Positions 1-14,499 of a DNA stretch of 64,000 nucleotides are shown piece after piece. The first letter of the stretch is position 1, and the number at the start of each line of letters is the position of its first letter. The stretch is from Sindora glabra (lineage: Eukaryota; Streptophyta; Magnoliopsida; Fabales; Fabaceae): the NCBI GenBank assembly GCA_020226215.1, contig CM035226.1, forward strand, positions 61,589,455 to 61,653,454, in the 5' to 3' direction. A model generated the notes under the pieces. That model did no database searches and was not told the DNA's origin. It saw only the letters and a program-made list of their open reading frames with translations. The position numbers were made by a program, and so were the translations under genes.

Positions 1-3000
1 GCCTTTATAAACATTTGTGCCTAGGTTGGTCAAGTCAGTAAATTATCTTATCCTTTAGATGGATAACACTCAATATCTAGTAGTGCCTACAACAATATTA
101 ATATCAAAGTAAGATAATAGAGGGGAAAATATTACTAAGGTTGAATTAAGACCTATTTTTGCACTCATATATAGTTCATAATATGGCATTATGTAGCTTT
201 ATCACTTCTTTTTTTTATTCATGGCCTAGTTTATATACTTATTCCAATACTTCACTTTAGTCCTTAAATCTTGAGTCTAGTTTAGATCTAGGAAATCAAA
301 GTAAGAACCTAATTTTTTCTCCTTAACAACATGGTGCAAGTATCTATGATTTTTAAAATACATAAATATTAAAATTCATATTGTTTAATATTTGCATAAA
401 ATTAGGGAAGAATTAAAAGGTAAAGATTAACACACCTAATCTAAGTCATGACAATGGAAACATTAAAATCCTCCTTATTCAGAAGTTACAAGATGCCATC
501 CTCAAATAGGAGAATGTTTTTAACGTGTCCTATAACATCTAAGGTAGTGGATAATGAAATTATATCACTTTCTAACATCTTATAACTCCCCCTAAGATAT
601 GCTTAAGGGTGTTTTTATTGTTGAGGATGAATTGCTAAAGTTTTTTATTCTTTGGACTTACCATCCTTATCCTTATCCTTATCCTTTTCTACTATCCACT
701 TATCCTTGTCTTCTTGTAGAAGTTCTTAAAATTGGATTGCAAAGAAATAAGAGAATGAAACATAATAGGTAATATTTTATATGATTGTAAATAAGAAATT
801 TAAAGTGATGGAAAACCTTACCTTTATAAAGAATGAAATTAAGGTTTTTGGCTAAGCTAGGTAGGTGTAAACTACTTGGGATATTATGGTCACCTCCTTT
901 ATTGGCAATGGTAGCACAACCTTTAGGTCCTTAACAACATCTATTACAACCTTACATTAGTTTTTTGATAGTGTAAGTGATTACGATAAACCACACCCTT
1001 CACCACTTACCTAATAAGAGATCATATAATCAAAAGTATACATCTATGTCTACATTGCTAACAAAACTAGTTAATCAATATCAATATAAAGCTACAACAT
1101 GATTGAAGGGTGCTTAGCAACAAGTAGGAGGATGATAAAATTTTACCTATGGTAATTAAGCAGAAAGATCATGGTTAGCCAAGTAGTAGTTGCTTTACTA
1201 TAGCATAAAGGTTGCCATCCTTACCTTATTTTCCTCCTTTGAGGTGGTCAACAACCTATCAATTCATGTGATGATGGCTAACATATATTGTAAAATTTAT
1301 TCTTGTAATTTCTCTTACAACTTTACCCTTTCTTACTTGAATAGATGTTCATTGTAAGAATGTTTTTTGGCCTCTTTGAAGTGTTTCTTAATGCTAAATG
1401 TTCCTTAAATACCTTTCACATGTTTAAGATGCTCATGAGTTTCCAAAATAGCAATCAATATATCTATTATCTTTACTAGTTGAAACTTTTCTTATGTAGC
1501 AAGCTATATGAGCCCATCTTAGCATAATATAATCAAACATGGTTAGTTATGTACTATTAAATGAATAATACATTTTGTATTTGATAAATAAAATAATAAC
1601 ATCACTTATAATTCATTGGATAACTTGTTGACTCTTATTTATTATAAGTTTTTCCTTATTGTTAACTTCAACTCTCACCTATAACACATATCATTTTACG
1701 AAGGTGATAAAGGTAAATGCTTGATCACTATATTAAGCAGTAACTTCCCTAATAGCTTAAGTTTTTTCCTTGAGGACATCTTCCTCAAGCTTTTGATACC
1801 CTTATTAAAACAACATATGTTTGTATATATTTTTAGCTTAGTTCGCCTAATTTTGTGTACTTACGACCTATTGATAAAAAAATAAAATGGGTGATGACTA
1901 TTAAAAGTGGAAGAAAGACAATGATACTAAGATGTCCTAGATTATTTAGAACTCTATTGAATGGCATATCTCTCCAAACATCTCCCACATTTATTAGTTG
2001 TTCTAGTGATATTTATCAACGCGAGGTCCTGCCTCCATCCTGATAAGGTTAATGTACTACTTTCTCAACAAAAACTTAAAATCCCAGTACTTATTAGCTA
2101 TTAATATAAAGATGAGGTTTTTATAGTCTAGGTGAACATTGAAGGTAGCTTGCAATTGCACCATAAATAAATCACAAACATGATTAATAATCCAGAACTT
2201 TTTATTATATACATGTAAAAATTGAAAAAAAGATAAGTATTAAGGTTTTGATGTGTGTTGCTTCAAACCAAAAATTAAAATTGAACCTACTCTAACATGT
2301 AAATAAGGTGAGTCTAGGTTAAACTTAAGAAAATAAAAATCAATTAGAGAGAAACATAAAAATAGAAGGGTCTTCAAAAGAAATTTAAATAAAACAATAA
2401 TAATAAAATCAAAGTATAGTATAATAGAATATAAAAGTCTTATCTAAGAAATATCACACTTTGAAATATAAATTTATCATTGACCCTCAACAAAATTTAC
2501 AATCAATTCAACTATTTAATCGAAAATTACTCCAATATTAATAGTAATAATGAAAAGTTCCTAATGATGATTAATTTAGAATAAGTGCCTAATTTAACCT
2601 TCTACTATTGATTTCAATTCAGGGGTCTAAATCTAACAAGTAATAGCACTAAACATTAAAAGTAATGTTAAGATTGAATCAATAATTTTACAAGCAAAAT
2701 TACTAATTTAGCCTTTATATTTTTTATGCAATTAATGATTCATCCATACGTTAAATTATAAAAAACCTAATTGTTACTAATTATAATTAATCATAACTAA
2801 CTTATACGTGAGAATTAATTGCAATTAATTGTTTAATTATTGCCTACAATAGATAGTTAACTAACTAATCATAATTAGCAAATTATCTAAGTAATCATTC
2901 ATAATAAGAGTAAAAAATAAAATATATAATCAAATTAAAAGTAAAATTAAAAGAAAGGTCTCAAAATCAAATTAAATTTGAGTGTTAATCTTTTAAATTG

Positions 3001-3041
3001 ATGTAAAACTTAGCTAGTCATGGTAGAATGCCAAGAAAGGT

Positions 3042-3087
3042 AGAAGAAGAAGAAGAAGAAGAAGAAGAAGAAGAAGAAGAAGAAGAG
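3042..3087. repeat. (GAA)n microsatellite
   Basis: About fifteen uninterrupted GAA/AGA trinucleotide units. The tract sits in transposon-derived intergenic sequence and is not part of a credible coding frame. Confidence 0.95.
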
Positions 3088-3789
3088 TTATTGTCTAAAG
3101 TTGTGTGTTCTTACCTTTAGAGGTATAAAATCATATATTTGATTTCCTATCCTCTAAAAGCTTAATGGACTAAGATCATATGTCTCCTAGGATTACAAAT
3201 ATTAGGGCCTTGCTAATTTTAAAACTCCAAAACCTGAATTATAAAATAAAACACTACAAGATTTATTGCTTTAAAATCCAATAGGTTTGAATTCTAGCTA
3301 TTATAAGACCTCCAAAACTATATAGTTTCACTAAACTATAAATATAAAAGCTATAAGGTTGGGTTTTAAGAAACATTAAGTACTAGTTTCACCTTAATTA
3401 GAATTTTAAAGCTCCATATATGACCTAAAAATTGAGATTAGATTAACTTAGATAGAAACAAAATATTAACTTCATGGCTAAATTTAACCTTCTAGACATT
3501 TAAACTGAGCTTCGGCCAAAACATGAAAATTGTAGAGCATTCTTTAATTTTTACAATGAAATAAAGACCACCTAAATCTGATATCCATAACTCAAGTTTC
3601 ATTCAAAAACTTGAAATAGTGTAAAAATTTAGTATTGACTGAAAAATTTTAAAATATTGGAAAACTAACATCTAAATACAATAAGGCCAATTCCATAAAA
3701 TTAAGCATATCTAACAACCAAAAGATAAAATAGGAGAAAATAATATAGATAAAATCTTACATATTAGGTTTTTTTTACCAATATATTTT

Positions 3790-4030
3790 CCTAGATGACA
3801 TCATTAATATCTTGTTCTGTTTAATGCCATTCTTTAATAATAATAAGATCCTTAATGTATACCAAGGAACCAAAATGACTGGTGCAATTAGTTCCATTAG
3901 GCTCATATACAACTTTACTATTTGTGAAGTTTACTATTAGCTTTTTCTTTTTATCATGCTTAAAGATTATAGCCTTTTTAATTGTAAGGTTCCTAATGCC
4001 CTTCCTTTTTTAACCATCTTTAGTAGAACT
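3790..4030 (-). pseudogene. En/Spm (CACTA) Ptta-type transposase remnant
   Basis: Reading the minus strand from about 4030 down to 3790 gives one nearly continuous frame. It has a basic segment, then VNFTNSKVVYEPNGTN, then FGSLVYIKDLIIIKEWH. This layout (basic stretch, V-x-F-N, a G-type turn, F-x-S/G-L-V and a final K-x-W) is that of plant Ptta/En/Spm transposon proteins, usually written as ...FSSFLGSLVR...KDW. Stops interrupt the frame at both ends, so it is a fossil. The family call is from memory of the family pattern and is moderately sure. Confidence 0.45.
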
Positions 4031-4958
4031 AGATAAATTCTATTTAAAAAGTTTTAACAAAATTGATACAAATATTTAACTTATGTTCCAAGAAACATTT
4101 GATAAATAACTAAAAACATACATGTGATAACTTAAATAATAAGGAATAATTGCATATTATTTTATTATATTTAGTTTGATATTATAACAAAATTTTATTC
4201 ATTACAAATTGACATTTTTAAAAATTACATCAAAGTAACAAAGCCACATTAATGTAGAAAGTTACTTAGAAAGAGTAGCATCTAAGTAAAAATAACATTT
4301 TCAAAAATATGAGCACAAAATAAGATATGTATTTGGGTATACTAACTCTCTATGTTAAATAATGCTTCTAAAACATGCCACCAATGGTTGAAAAGTAATT
4401 TTAAAGCATAAAAATAGAAGCTTTCCAGCGATAAATGACAATACTTTATATCTAATCCCAAAGACTACAATCAAATCACAAAATGCTCATAAAGAAAAAG
4501 AAAATCCAGTAAAGAGAATAAAAAATAAAGAGAAAATTATTGTACAATATAATTTTGTATGCAATTCTAAGAAACAAAGCCATCATATGTGTTATAAGTA
4601 GCACTTTAGATATTAATTATTAATAAACAATTGATATCTATTGATTTCCATGTTGGTTATCATTAAAACCAATGTCTAATGTTTTATACATAATTACAAA
4701 TTGCCTTTTAGGGCAAACTTTCATCATTAGCATTGGCTATATATAGGAATCGATGTCTAATGTTTGGCTACTCTTCAAATCTAATAATTTACCTTCATTT
4801 TTCACGTTGGTTGTTTAAACAACCATTGTGAAAAGTTATTTTTCTTAACCCATCACCAAATCTTTACCTAGCAATAGATATTTTTTATTTATAACTTTAA
4901 CTTTTTATTTTAATTGATGGATAAGTAACATTTATTTTTAAAAATGTCATCATTTCAT

Positions 4959-4983
4959 TATATATATATATATATATATATAT
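4959..4983. repeat. (TA)n microsatellite
   Basis: A perfect run of about 12 TA units in the left part of the CACTA-like block. Confidence 0.9.
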
Positions 4984-7458
4984 TAGTTTTCACGTTAAAC
5001 TAATGTTAATGTGGTACCGTTAAAGAGTAATTCCATAACAATAAATCTTTCTTATGCCTTTTATATTCTACCTTATAGAACATTATACCTTGAAATAAAA
5101 AATAATATCTCTTATGACTCTATAAAATTCCAATAATAGAAGTTATAAAGAATAAATTTTTAGCAAAAGTTTTGAAATTGTGTGAGGTTATACATATTAC
5201 CTTAATTATAGATGGGTGATGTGATGAATACTATCTTGATATCTATTGGTCAATATATGAGATTGAAATTCTTTAGAAAAGCACACTTGAATTCAATTTT
5301 TGCAAATGTGATAAGTATTCATTAAATTTTAAAAAAAATAATGGCACACATTTTACATAAAAAATAATAGATAATACAATTGAATGCCAAAGAAGATGGA
5401 TAAAATTAAATTTTTTATTTATACAAACTCACAAAAGCTATATTAAAATGATGACTAACAAAATATGATAAATTATGAAATTAAAAAATAAATTGCAAGA
5501 ATAAGAGAACTAAAGAAACACATCCATGCATTTAAATTACATGTTTTTTCAATGAGTATGTAACCCTACAAATTTAGTAATAGTTTAACAAAGCATTATT
5601 CCTATAAAAAATAAAAAGAAAAACATGAAATTAAACAAAATCATTTTCATGTTAGAAGGAGTATACCTAGTTAGAAAAGAATCATTTAGGATTTAAGAGA
5701 ACTATGCAATAAAATTTGCAATTAGCACTAATACTTTACTTGTTTTATTTTTAGCTCATGCTAGGGATAAAAAGAGTTAAGAGTTTAGATGTCGATTATT
5801 AACAAAAAATTAATATGTAAATGAAAAAGATGTCATCCTACGAATAAAAAGATTGACATTGGTTATTAATAAAATATTAATATTTAAAGAATAATGATGA
5901 TATCCTTAATGATTTTTTTATGAATAATTAATGTTGTAACATTAAAGGTGCTAGTTTTAAGTAAAAATTTAATATTTTCTCATGCATACTATTTTTTAAA
6001 AAATTGACAACTCCAAAAATAGAGTGAGAAACAACTAATTTACACCTATAAAGCCAAATTACAATTAATATTTGCAAAATGAGATGAAACTTAGCAATAA
6101 CAACCAATTACAAGAACTTTTATATAAAGTTCCTAAACTCTCCTTTACACATCAAAATACAATAAGTTACAAATGTTATTTACAACTAAACTAACTGTCA
6201 ATAACTTATTTACAATAAATTTAATTACAACTACTATTTATATTTAGGAACTACCAAACCAATTGTCAGCAACTTATTTATAATAAGTTTAATTACAATC
6301 AACAATCATATTCAAAAATATCTAAAGCCATTCAATGTGATTAAGCTTCAATCTTAATGAAATATTTTGCCTAAATCTATCTAATTTCATCAAATTATTC
6401 TTAAGTGTATGGTTTGGGATTGTTCTTAAAGCATTGCAATTTATATATAATTAATATGATATAATCAAGTCTAATTTAATTAATTAAACATATGATGACT
6501 TATAAATAAGTAAGTGATTACCTTAGTTAAGGTTTTATAAGTGCCTAACAAATCGCTCATGTAACACAAGATATAATAGCCATATTTCACATTATTTTAG
6601 CTATTTTGGGCATTACAATAAAGTAGGAGGTTAATTTGATCCTATTAACTTATAAGCTTCTATTTATAACATATTATAATCTTACTATTAATAACATATG
6701 TTTACTAGTTCTTATGTTAAATTTTTATTTTTCACATCCGATTGCATGCCTTTCTATTATATAACTATCGGAGCTCTTTCTAGAAACTTTTTTAAAGTGG
6801 ATTGCATTTATCCCAACAAAAGATGTAACCAATAGATAAACTTCCTCTTTAGGAACACCACAACAAAAATTTAATGGTGCTTAAAATACAATACCATAAT
6901 AAATTGACAAAATTTATTTAAGAAAAAATACACAATTATTGCATAAATGAGACTTACCCCTTGTGGTGTAGTGTGAAGTAGCAAGTTTTTTTAAGCTCAT
7001 AAAGTAAAGCATTAACAATATATTCTACTATAAATGTATAGTTCTCATAGGACTCTTTATGAGTTAATATGAATTTAGGAATCAATATGGTACCATTTGT
7101 TGATAACTATCTATCATAGCAATACCTATAGAAAGATTGATAGGATTAAACTTATATTCAAATAGTAATTCAATTAATTTATATTTATTCAAAAAAATAT
7201 CACAAACTTATACGATTCAAAGCTAGATGTAAGTGACATTGAGCTCCTCAAATTTCAAGAATTGTCAGATAGAGGCCTTGTCATTGTACACCAGATTACA
7301 TAATCCTATAATTTTTGCCTCCATCCAAAGTACAACTGAGGCTTGTTTACCCTAAAGCTATTGAAGCATGATTGTAATGCCTTTTGAGTATAATTAACAG
7401 ATTGTTAAAATGCAAATAATATTAGTTAGTAATCTCACACAACTATATTATTTAGTTT

Positions 7459-7460
<2 letters not shown>

Positions 7461-7523
<63 letters not shown>
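7461..7523. repeat. (TA)n microsatellite
   Basis: A perfect run of about 31 TA units. It creates a spurious Tyr-Ile repeat reading frame on the + strand. Confidence 0.95.
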
Positions 7524-7526
<3 letters not shown>

Positions 7527-7840
7527 GTAGAGAAAGAATTTAGGAAAATACTTGCATTGGAAATTAAATATGGGTTATTGGTTATGCTATGAAAGTCATT
7601 TGTCCTTCCTTTATTGTCCAAACTACATTGTTTGGTATTGGTACCTTAGCCTTATGGACTACGGACTTATTGACTACCACTTTGACTTGATCATTCAACA
7701 ATGGTTGATGGTGGAGCTTTAAGCTAACTAAAAATCCATCGGTTTGTGACTTTTTGTAAAAATGGTCTTGCCACCATTCAAGCACATCTTGTTTTGCCTT
7801 ATGTAATGTGAACCCCCACTATGGAAAATCTATTTCATAC

Positions 7841-7844
<4 letters not shown>

Positions 7845-7923
<79 letters not shown>
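7845..7923. repeat. (TA)n microsatellite
   Basis: A perfect run of about 39 TA units, only 320 bases from another long TA tract. The two flank a short minus-strand reading frame (7582-7785) that I could not assign. Confidence 0.95.
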
Positions 7924-7925
<2 letters not shown>

Positions 7926-8477
7926 TGTATGTGTTGAGGGTGACATTTATCTAAGGTATAGTTTTTAGAAGGACTGTTACTGTAAAGGCTAGTGCTAGAA
8001 GTGCTGCCATATCCTCTAAGCTAGTTGCATGAAGGTCAACATTCCTTCCAAATCAAGAGTTTGCTAGGCTAGTTAGGCATTGGTTATAAGAGTTAACTCA
8101 TTTAAGTAAGTAGTGGGCCTAGGGGTTAATTAGATAAACATTACAAAATTCAAATGTATGACCTATTACTAGCTTATATGCTTTATTAAAGCATGAAGTT
8201 ATTTTTGTTGTTGCATTAATAGGTGCTCTTCCTTCATTTGCTATAGTTTTTCTTCCTAATCTATATTAAGATTTTATGTCATATTATTGTTGATGCTCCT
8301 TTTGAGGTCTTCTAAATTAGCTTGTGAATGTCTCATTGGATAGTGCTTTGATAAGTTAAATTAAACCCTTAAGTGAACATCATATTTTACACTTAAACAT
8401 GGCCAAGATGGTTTTCAAGTCTCAAAGTTGTAGTTAGGATATTCTTCTTTCTAGTAAGCTTCTACTTACCCTAGGAG

Positions 8478-8555
8478 ACCTATTGCTTGAAATTATCTTG
8501 TAACAATAAACAAAGAACCTATTGCTTGAAATTATCTTGTAACAATAAATAAAGA
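8478..8555. repeat. 39-bp direct tandem duplication
   Basis: The unit starting ACCTATTGCTTGAAATTATC occurs twice in direct succession with a 39-base period and essentially one mismatch (AAACAAAG against AAATAAAG). The near identity shows a recent local slippage or duplication event. Confidence 0.9.
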
Positions 8556-10736
8556 ATAAATAATTATATTTAACTCAAGTGAAATAGAAGCTTCAGAATT
8601 AAACCATTAAACATGTTTTGGTTTAATTCTTAACATTTACAATTTTATCCGTAATGGCTTGACTCATTGGGTCGTGTACTACCTTTGCTTGTTAACTCTA
8701 CTTCATTTCTATAATTCTACAAATATGGAAGCTGCCTTATTGGTGTTCATTTCCTTTACTTTGGCATGCCTTTTAGCCAATAACTTATTCTGCAACTTAT
8801 TATATCCTCTTTATAAGAGCTTACTTGGATATAGATTTTTCCTTTGCCTTTCCTAGTTGGACTTACTTAATTTTATTAGCCAAAAGGTGTATTAGTTCAT
8901 AAGTGTAAATAATATACAAACAAGACATTAAGATGAACTAGATGTCAAAATTTAAAAATTTTACCTTGAAATGCTTGTTCATGAATTATTCTTGGAACTT
9001 CCTTTGTAATTCTTGGTCAATATATTTTCATTGTTGAGTCAAGTTTATTTTTGTTATGATCTTAGGATTGATTTATTCCTATTTCAATGTTGTTTTGAAG
9101 TTTTTTTACAAGGTTGCCACATGTGATAGTACTTTTTTGTACATCTTTGAGGTGTTTAGAATATAAAAGGAACTTTATAAGGAAAATATGTGTAAAGGAA
9201 AATTATATGTGAATATTTTATAAATATAGTTTTTTTTTATATCTGTAACACAAAATTATTCAAATCAATTGTACATACCAAGACCCCATCCTAAGTGTTA
9301 TCTTTCAATCTTGTGGGGGATTTTCTTCTAATAAGCATAAGCTATTGATACTTTGGATTGTGTTACCTTTCTAACATAATTGGTATATGCTGATCCATTT
9401 TCTCCTTTGAGCTCCCATTTCTCATTAAACTAAACATGTAATTTCTCACTTCTAAACTATGTTGTGGTGATGGCTTTCAAGGTGATAGGACCTCTTATGT
9501 TTTTTTAGGTGGGCTAGTTGCCTTTCCAAAAAAATCTATATTTTGGATTTTGCTAAAAAAATAGTGTTAGTCATATATAATGATATTTAGGAAAAATTAT
9601 AATTTAATATTACTTAATGATAAACAAAGTAACAAATATAAAATTGGTCCTCATAATAAATGCTACATTAAATTGCATGACAAAATACATAATTTGTTTG
9701 ATAAGTAATTGAACTATGATTACATCAGTCATTATGCTTTATAGACTCATCTACTAATTTATGTAACCATGAAGCAAACTATAAACACTTAAATATATAA
9801 TACATTTAACACCCTAAAAAGTTATAAAAGTATGTAATGACATAGGTAGTAAGTAAAAATGACAAAGACATCACCATCGAATAAAGTGTACCATAACCAT
9901 ATATCTTCAGAGCGATTAAACTTTAAAAATATCACCAAACATAACATGTAAAATAATTTTAAACTTAACAAGGAATAAGGCTGTTAGAGTATCACTGTAC
10001 ATATATATTTACATCCTAACTAGATAAAGCCAAATTTAATCTCTAAATATTAAATTTTTTTAAAAAAAGATAGAAAAGCAATCTTGACAAATCATTGATG
10101 ACTAGAATGAGTATGAAGCTAACTTTAAGTGTAGAAGATAACACAGTGAAGGGTTGGGACTTGGAGAAATTTCAATGGTAGAGATGATTGATGAAGAAGT
10201 AGGTTTCAAAAAGTATAATTAATGTGAAATAAAAGATCAAATGAAAGTTATACACTAAAACATTCGCATGCTAGTTTTTTAGTTGACAATCAATGTCTCA
10301 AATAAATAAAGTTAGATTAATATGAAATAGATGGATAAAGTTAAGAAATATTTACAAAAATACTACGAAACTATCAATTTCAATGTTGATTTTTTTACAA
10401 AACAACATCTTAAGTTATTTTATCCTTTCAAATATAACGGTTTAGATTTTCACTTTTAACATTGATTACATAAAGAATCAATGTCTTAAAATCACCTCTA
10501 TTTCCAAACATGATGACTGCGACCAAAATGACATTGGTTATTAGCTTAATTGTCATCTTAAGTTTCTCAAAAAGTTTAAAAATGTCATTATAGTCAAATA
10601 GATGTTGGTTATTTTGGATAATCATTGTCTTATTAGTTCCAATAATTTCAAAAATATTACTGCATTGATATAGACATCGGTTGATCTTTTAACTAATATC
10701 CATCCACTTACATGGCATTGCAATTCTATAGTAGTG

Positions 10737-12440
10737 TATAAAGCTTGTAATTGACTTTCTTGTTTTCCTTTTAATTAACATGCCAATTTAAAAAGAAAAG
10801 GATTCAAGTTTAGATTTGAAGAAAATGCAAAGGACTTCTTACTTACAAAAAAATTAATGGGTATTCTTTCTATACAAAAGGCTATAATGACAAGAGTACT
10901 ACACAAATAATACATGATACTACCAAAGTTTAATAGTTAAGTTAGATAATAAATTTCTTTTTAATAGAAGCATATATATTAGCATTATTTCTACAATATC
11001 AATTTTGACATGTTTGTGTCCTTCTTTTACCATAGTGGGTTTCACAAGAATTTTTGCTGATAACCATGTTATTGTAAGAGAATGTAACTTCTTTATTTGG
11101 CATTTAGAAATATTCTTTATAATTTTTGCAAATATACATATTATATTCCTTCAATTATTTTGACCCGATTAAATGTACAAAATTATAGCCATTAGGATAG
11201 GGCTCCAAATATTTTTTTTATTATACAAACATGGAGATAGGGCTTGAATACTATTTGTCTATAATAATATTATTTATATAATAATATGGTTTTTGGATAA
11301 TGTAATTAGGTTCAGATACTGTTTTGAGTGTAATAAAATTTAGGTGAATTCTATTGGATAGAAAAAAAATAGTAAATCACATTGATTATTTTAAAACTTT
11401 ATCATCCTATATTGGCATTACACGTTGATTATTTAATACAAACTAACATACTAAGATATGAAAATATGTTGATTTTTAATGGGAATTTACAAACTGACAT
11501 CTTATATATAACCACATCATATATTAAAATAAAAAATGATGTCATAATATATTTTTCACATCAATTAGTATTATTTTTAATGTTGACTATACAATTGATA
11601 TTTGATTTTAATAATTCAATAATATTTAAGAATAAAACATTTTGTTTTCTTATGAGAAAATCAATGTTGTTATCATTTTCCATTTTGGTTTAGGAATTGT
11701 TGTTGAATATGTCGAATATACAATGATACCCTTATATACATTAGTGAATAATTATTGTCAAATGGATTAAACAACTAATGTTATATAGGGATTCTATAGT
11801 AGTGATATCTTTTTGCAAATGAACCCACCATTAATCAATCATCACTTTCATCTTCAATTGACTTATACTTTATTTCAATTCTTTTTCTCCATTGAAGCTT
11901 GCAAGGAATTTGGGATTGAGTTAGCTATCTACATGTGTGAAGTGTAGGAAGTGAAGTAGCAGGACTTAACTGTTTTCAATTAAAATAAATGAAAGGTTAA
12001 AATTTATTTTTAAAATTTATATCAAACAAGATTTGCTACACACCTCTAAGCAACATATGCTCTAAATCTACGTACTAGCACCATAGAATTCAACAACTAT
12101 ATTTTATTATTTGATTTGTTTGTAATGAATATTAAACTAAAAAAGTTCAATTACAATGTATTTGAAAATATTAATTGGGAGCTTAATTGAATAGATTCAA
12201 GTTTAAAATTAGATTGCATTTGTTTGATTTATTAGAACTAAACATTAAATTTAGTGAAAATCCACTTAACCCATTCGGTAATAATTATTTAACAAAATAC
12301 ATACATTCAACAATTACTTCAACTTTTAATGATATTTTGTTGAATAAAATATTAAAAAATCTCTATTTTTTGATAATAATTATATACAAAACATATATCA
12401 CATCACTTATAATCATAACGAGAATAATTTTGAAATAATA
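10737..12440. mobile_element. Second CACTA-type right end in AT-rich sequence
   Basis: A second GATTCTATAGTAGTG terminus ends at 11804. It is preceded from about 11370 by degenerate repeats of the kind 'cattgatta / aatgttga / catcaatt', resembling CACTA subterminal arrays. The matching left end was not found. From 11805 to 12440 the sequence is AT-rich without a credible gene. Confidence 0.4.
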
Positions 12441-13313
12441 CAAAGTTTTAATATTTTGTGATAAAATTTTCAAATTGTTAACAAAATTTAGTGCTTAAAA
12501 TAATAAATTATTCAAATATTATAAATTTATCATAGAACTTAAATTTAGTGCTTAATTCTAGCATTTAATATTTTATAATACATTTAAAAAAACTTAAATT
12601 ATACTTACGAATAATTTTGAAATTATATTGAGGGCTTAAATGAAATTATTTGAATGCTGTAAACATAAAATTTAATGGATTTACCACTTAAAATTTAGTT
12701 CTTAATTTTATTGTTACATATTTTAATATTATTAAACACATTGTTTTTTGTCGTTTATTTTAATTTATATTGATTTCTTGATATTTTCTTATAATTGAAT
12801 TTTCAAAGTATGTTTTTATTTATAATTAGTTTCTTATGCTCATTAAAACAATTATAAGAATTAAAAGGTATAAAAATAAATTTATAAATTAAAATAAAGG
12901 AAAAATATATTTTACTTACTTGTAAAATAATCTTATTTGCAATATATCTAGTTATAATTTAAAATATCAAAGGAAACTTTTGTAATTCACACCATTAACA
13001 CATTATTTTTTTGTGCTTGTTTTTCATCTAAATGCAACAAAATCTATCATATACTTCTCATGTGCTTTTCCCCTTCCTCTATAAACTCTAGATATTTAAC
13101 TAATATACCATCTTTTCATCTATTTTCTCTTCAATCCTAAAGCCTAGGATCTCAATCCTTTAACAGTAAAATGAAAATGAAATATGAATTTAGAGACAAA
13201 TTCAAGTGAATTTAGAATAAGTTAGGACTAATAAGAGAGCATATGACTCTCACAGAATAGTTTTCATTAAAATTGGACGAAGATATAACACATAAATAAA
13301 GTAATAATAATGC

Positions 13314-13387
<74 letters not shown>

Positions 13388-13560
13388 TACATTTTGACAT
13401 TGTGAAATACACATATAAGATTGTAAATAATGCCATACTGCAAGAAAATAAAATGTATTTTTTAAATAAATTATGAAAATTAAAAACTTAAATTAACCTA
13501 TTTTAATTTAATAACACTGAACTTTCAACTTTAAAAAAAGTTTTTCTATAATTTATAATG
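12440..13560. other. AT-rich intergenic stretch
   Basis: No coding or element signature was seen except the long TA tract at 13318-13384. Confidence 0.6.
13318..13384. repeat. (TA)n microsatellite
   Basis: About 33 TA units without interruption, in intergenic DNA. Confidence 0.95.
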
Positions 13561-14499
13561 TTATACAAGTATTTCAGGTTTTGAAGAATCAACAACCGTC
13601 GATCATCCATTTAATGCAATAAAAAAAGGTGTTGCAGGCAATCTTCTTCCCGTAAAATCATACTATAGGTGGCAAAAATCTAGCGCTTTAGAATGCGCCA
13701 CACGACATGCAATTCGCATCATAGAAAGGTCCGCTCGGGAGACAATGAAATGAAATAATTTGTTTCCTAGTATACTGCTAAGTCAGTACGGTAGCTTTCC
13801 GACGCTCCGTTTATTTTTTCTAGAATGTATTTCATAAAAAAATTATTTTTATATATAAATAAAGAAATGTTATGTATTTTTATAGCTTGTAACTTTTAAA
13901 ATATGGCATTTAAAAGAATAATAGTCAAAGAAATAAATTTTTCTTTAAAAAGAGATAATTATTTTTATCAATTTTTTATATTTAATATTAAAATTTTAAA
14001 ATATTTTTTATTATTTTATATTTTGTAACTATTTTTTTATGAAAAATATTTATTTTTAAAATATATAAATGATAAATTTTCTTCCCCCCTCTTGATTTTT
14101 GATTCCAAAAGTGGCCTTTCCTTTCACTTCTCTCAAGGTCACATTCGACTTCATTTGGAGACAATTTTTCTTTAAACCATTTGATGCTTCAATGGACTTA
14201 AATTTTTTTTATTTTTTTAATCTGTTATACAATTAATTAATTATTTTATTACTCTAACATGTCAATTTGTAATTTTTACAATGTACTCTAAATCTACCTA
14301 TTCAAATACTATTTTGTTAATATAAATTCCTAAAGCTTGCCCATGGATTTTACAAAAAAAAAAAATCTTGTAAATAGAAAACATTATTGAAAAATTATGA
14401 GAATGAGTGGAAAACTAATGCTATATTTAATTAATTTAAATTTTGTATAAAATATACAAAGTTAGTAAAGGCTAAGCCTCATTCTCAAATGTTACTTTT

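Larger units (their letters stand above)
1..4550. other. Gene-poor AT-rich flank with transposon debris
   Basis: No intact gene is visible. Reading frames are short and have no family signature apart from the En/Spm-like remnant listed separately near 3790-4030. A (GAA)n microsatellite lies at 3042-3087. The block from about 600 to 2200 has intermittent non-random composition on the minus strand and may be the rest of a decayed transposase region, but I cannot assign domains to it. Confidence 0.5.
4600..10736. mobile_element. Probable degenerate CACTA (En/Spm) element
   Basis: The right edge ends in CTATAGTAGTG at 10726-10736, the inverse of the CACTACTATAG terminus of plant CACTA elements. 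The 450 bases before it are crowded with short degenerate repeats of the type 'aatgtc..ttggtta', as in CACTA subterminal regions. The left part (4600-5030) carries the same repeats, and 5030-5395 is clearly similar to 26690-27115, which follows a CACTA left terminus at 26400. The exact left end is not certain; a CACTTTAGAT near 4602 is a candidate. No intact transposase is present. The 6-kb span is an inference from two matching ends and may hide nested elements. Confidence 0.45.

Noticed and set aside
7410..7592. Reading frame with a Tyr-Ile repeat
   Set aside because: It is made by the (TA)n tract at 7461-7523 and has no other content.
7582..7785. 67-residue minus-strand frame between two TA tracts
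   Set aside because: Its composition is plausible for a transposase scrap, but I could not tie it to a family.
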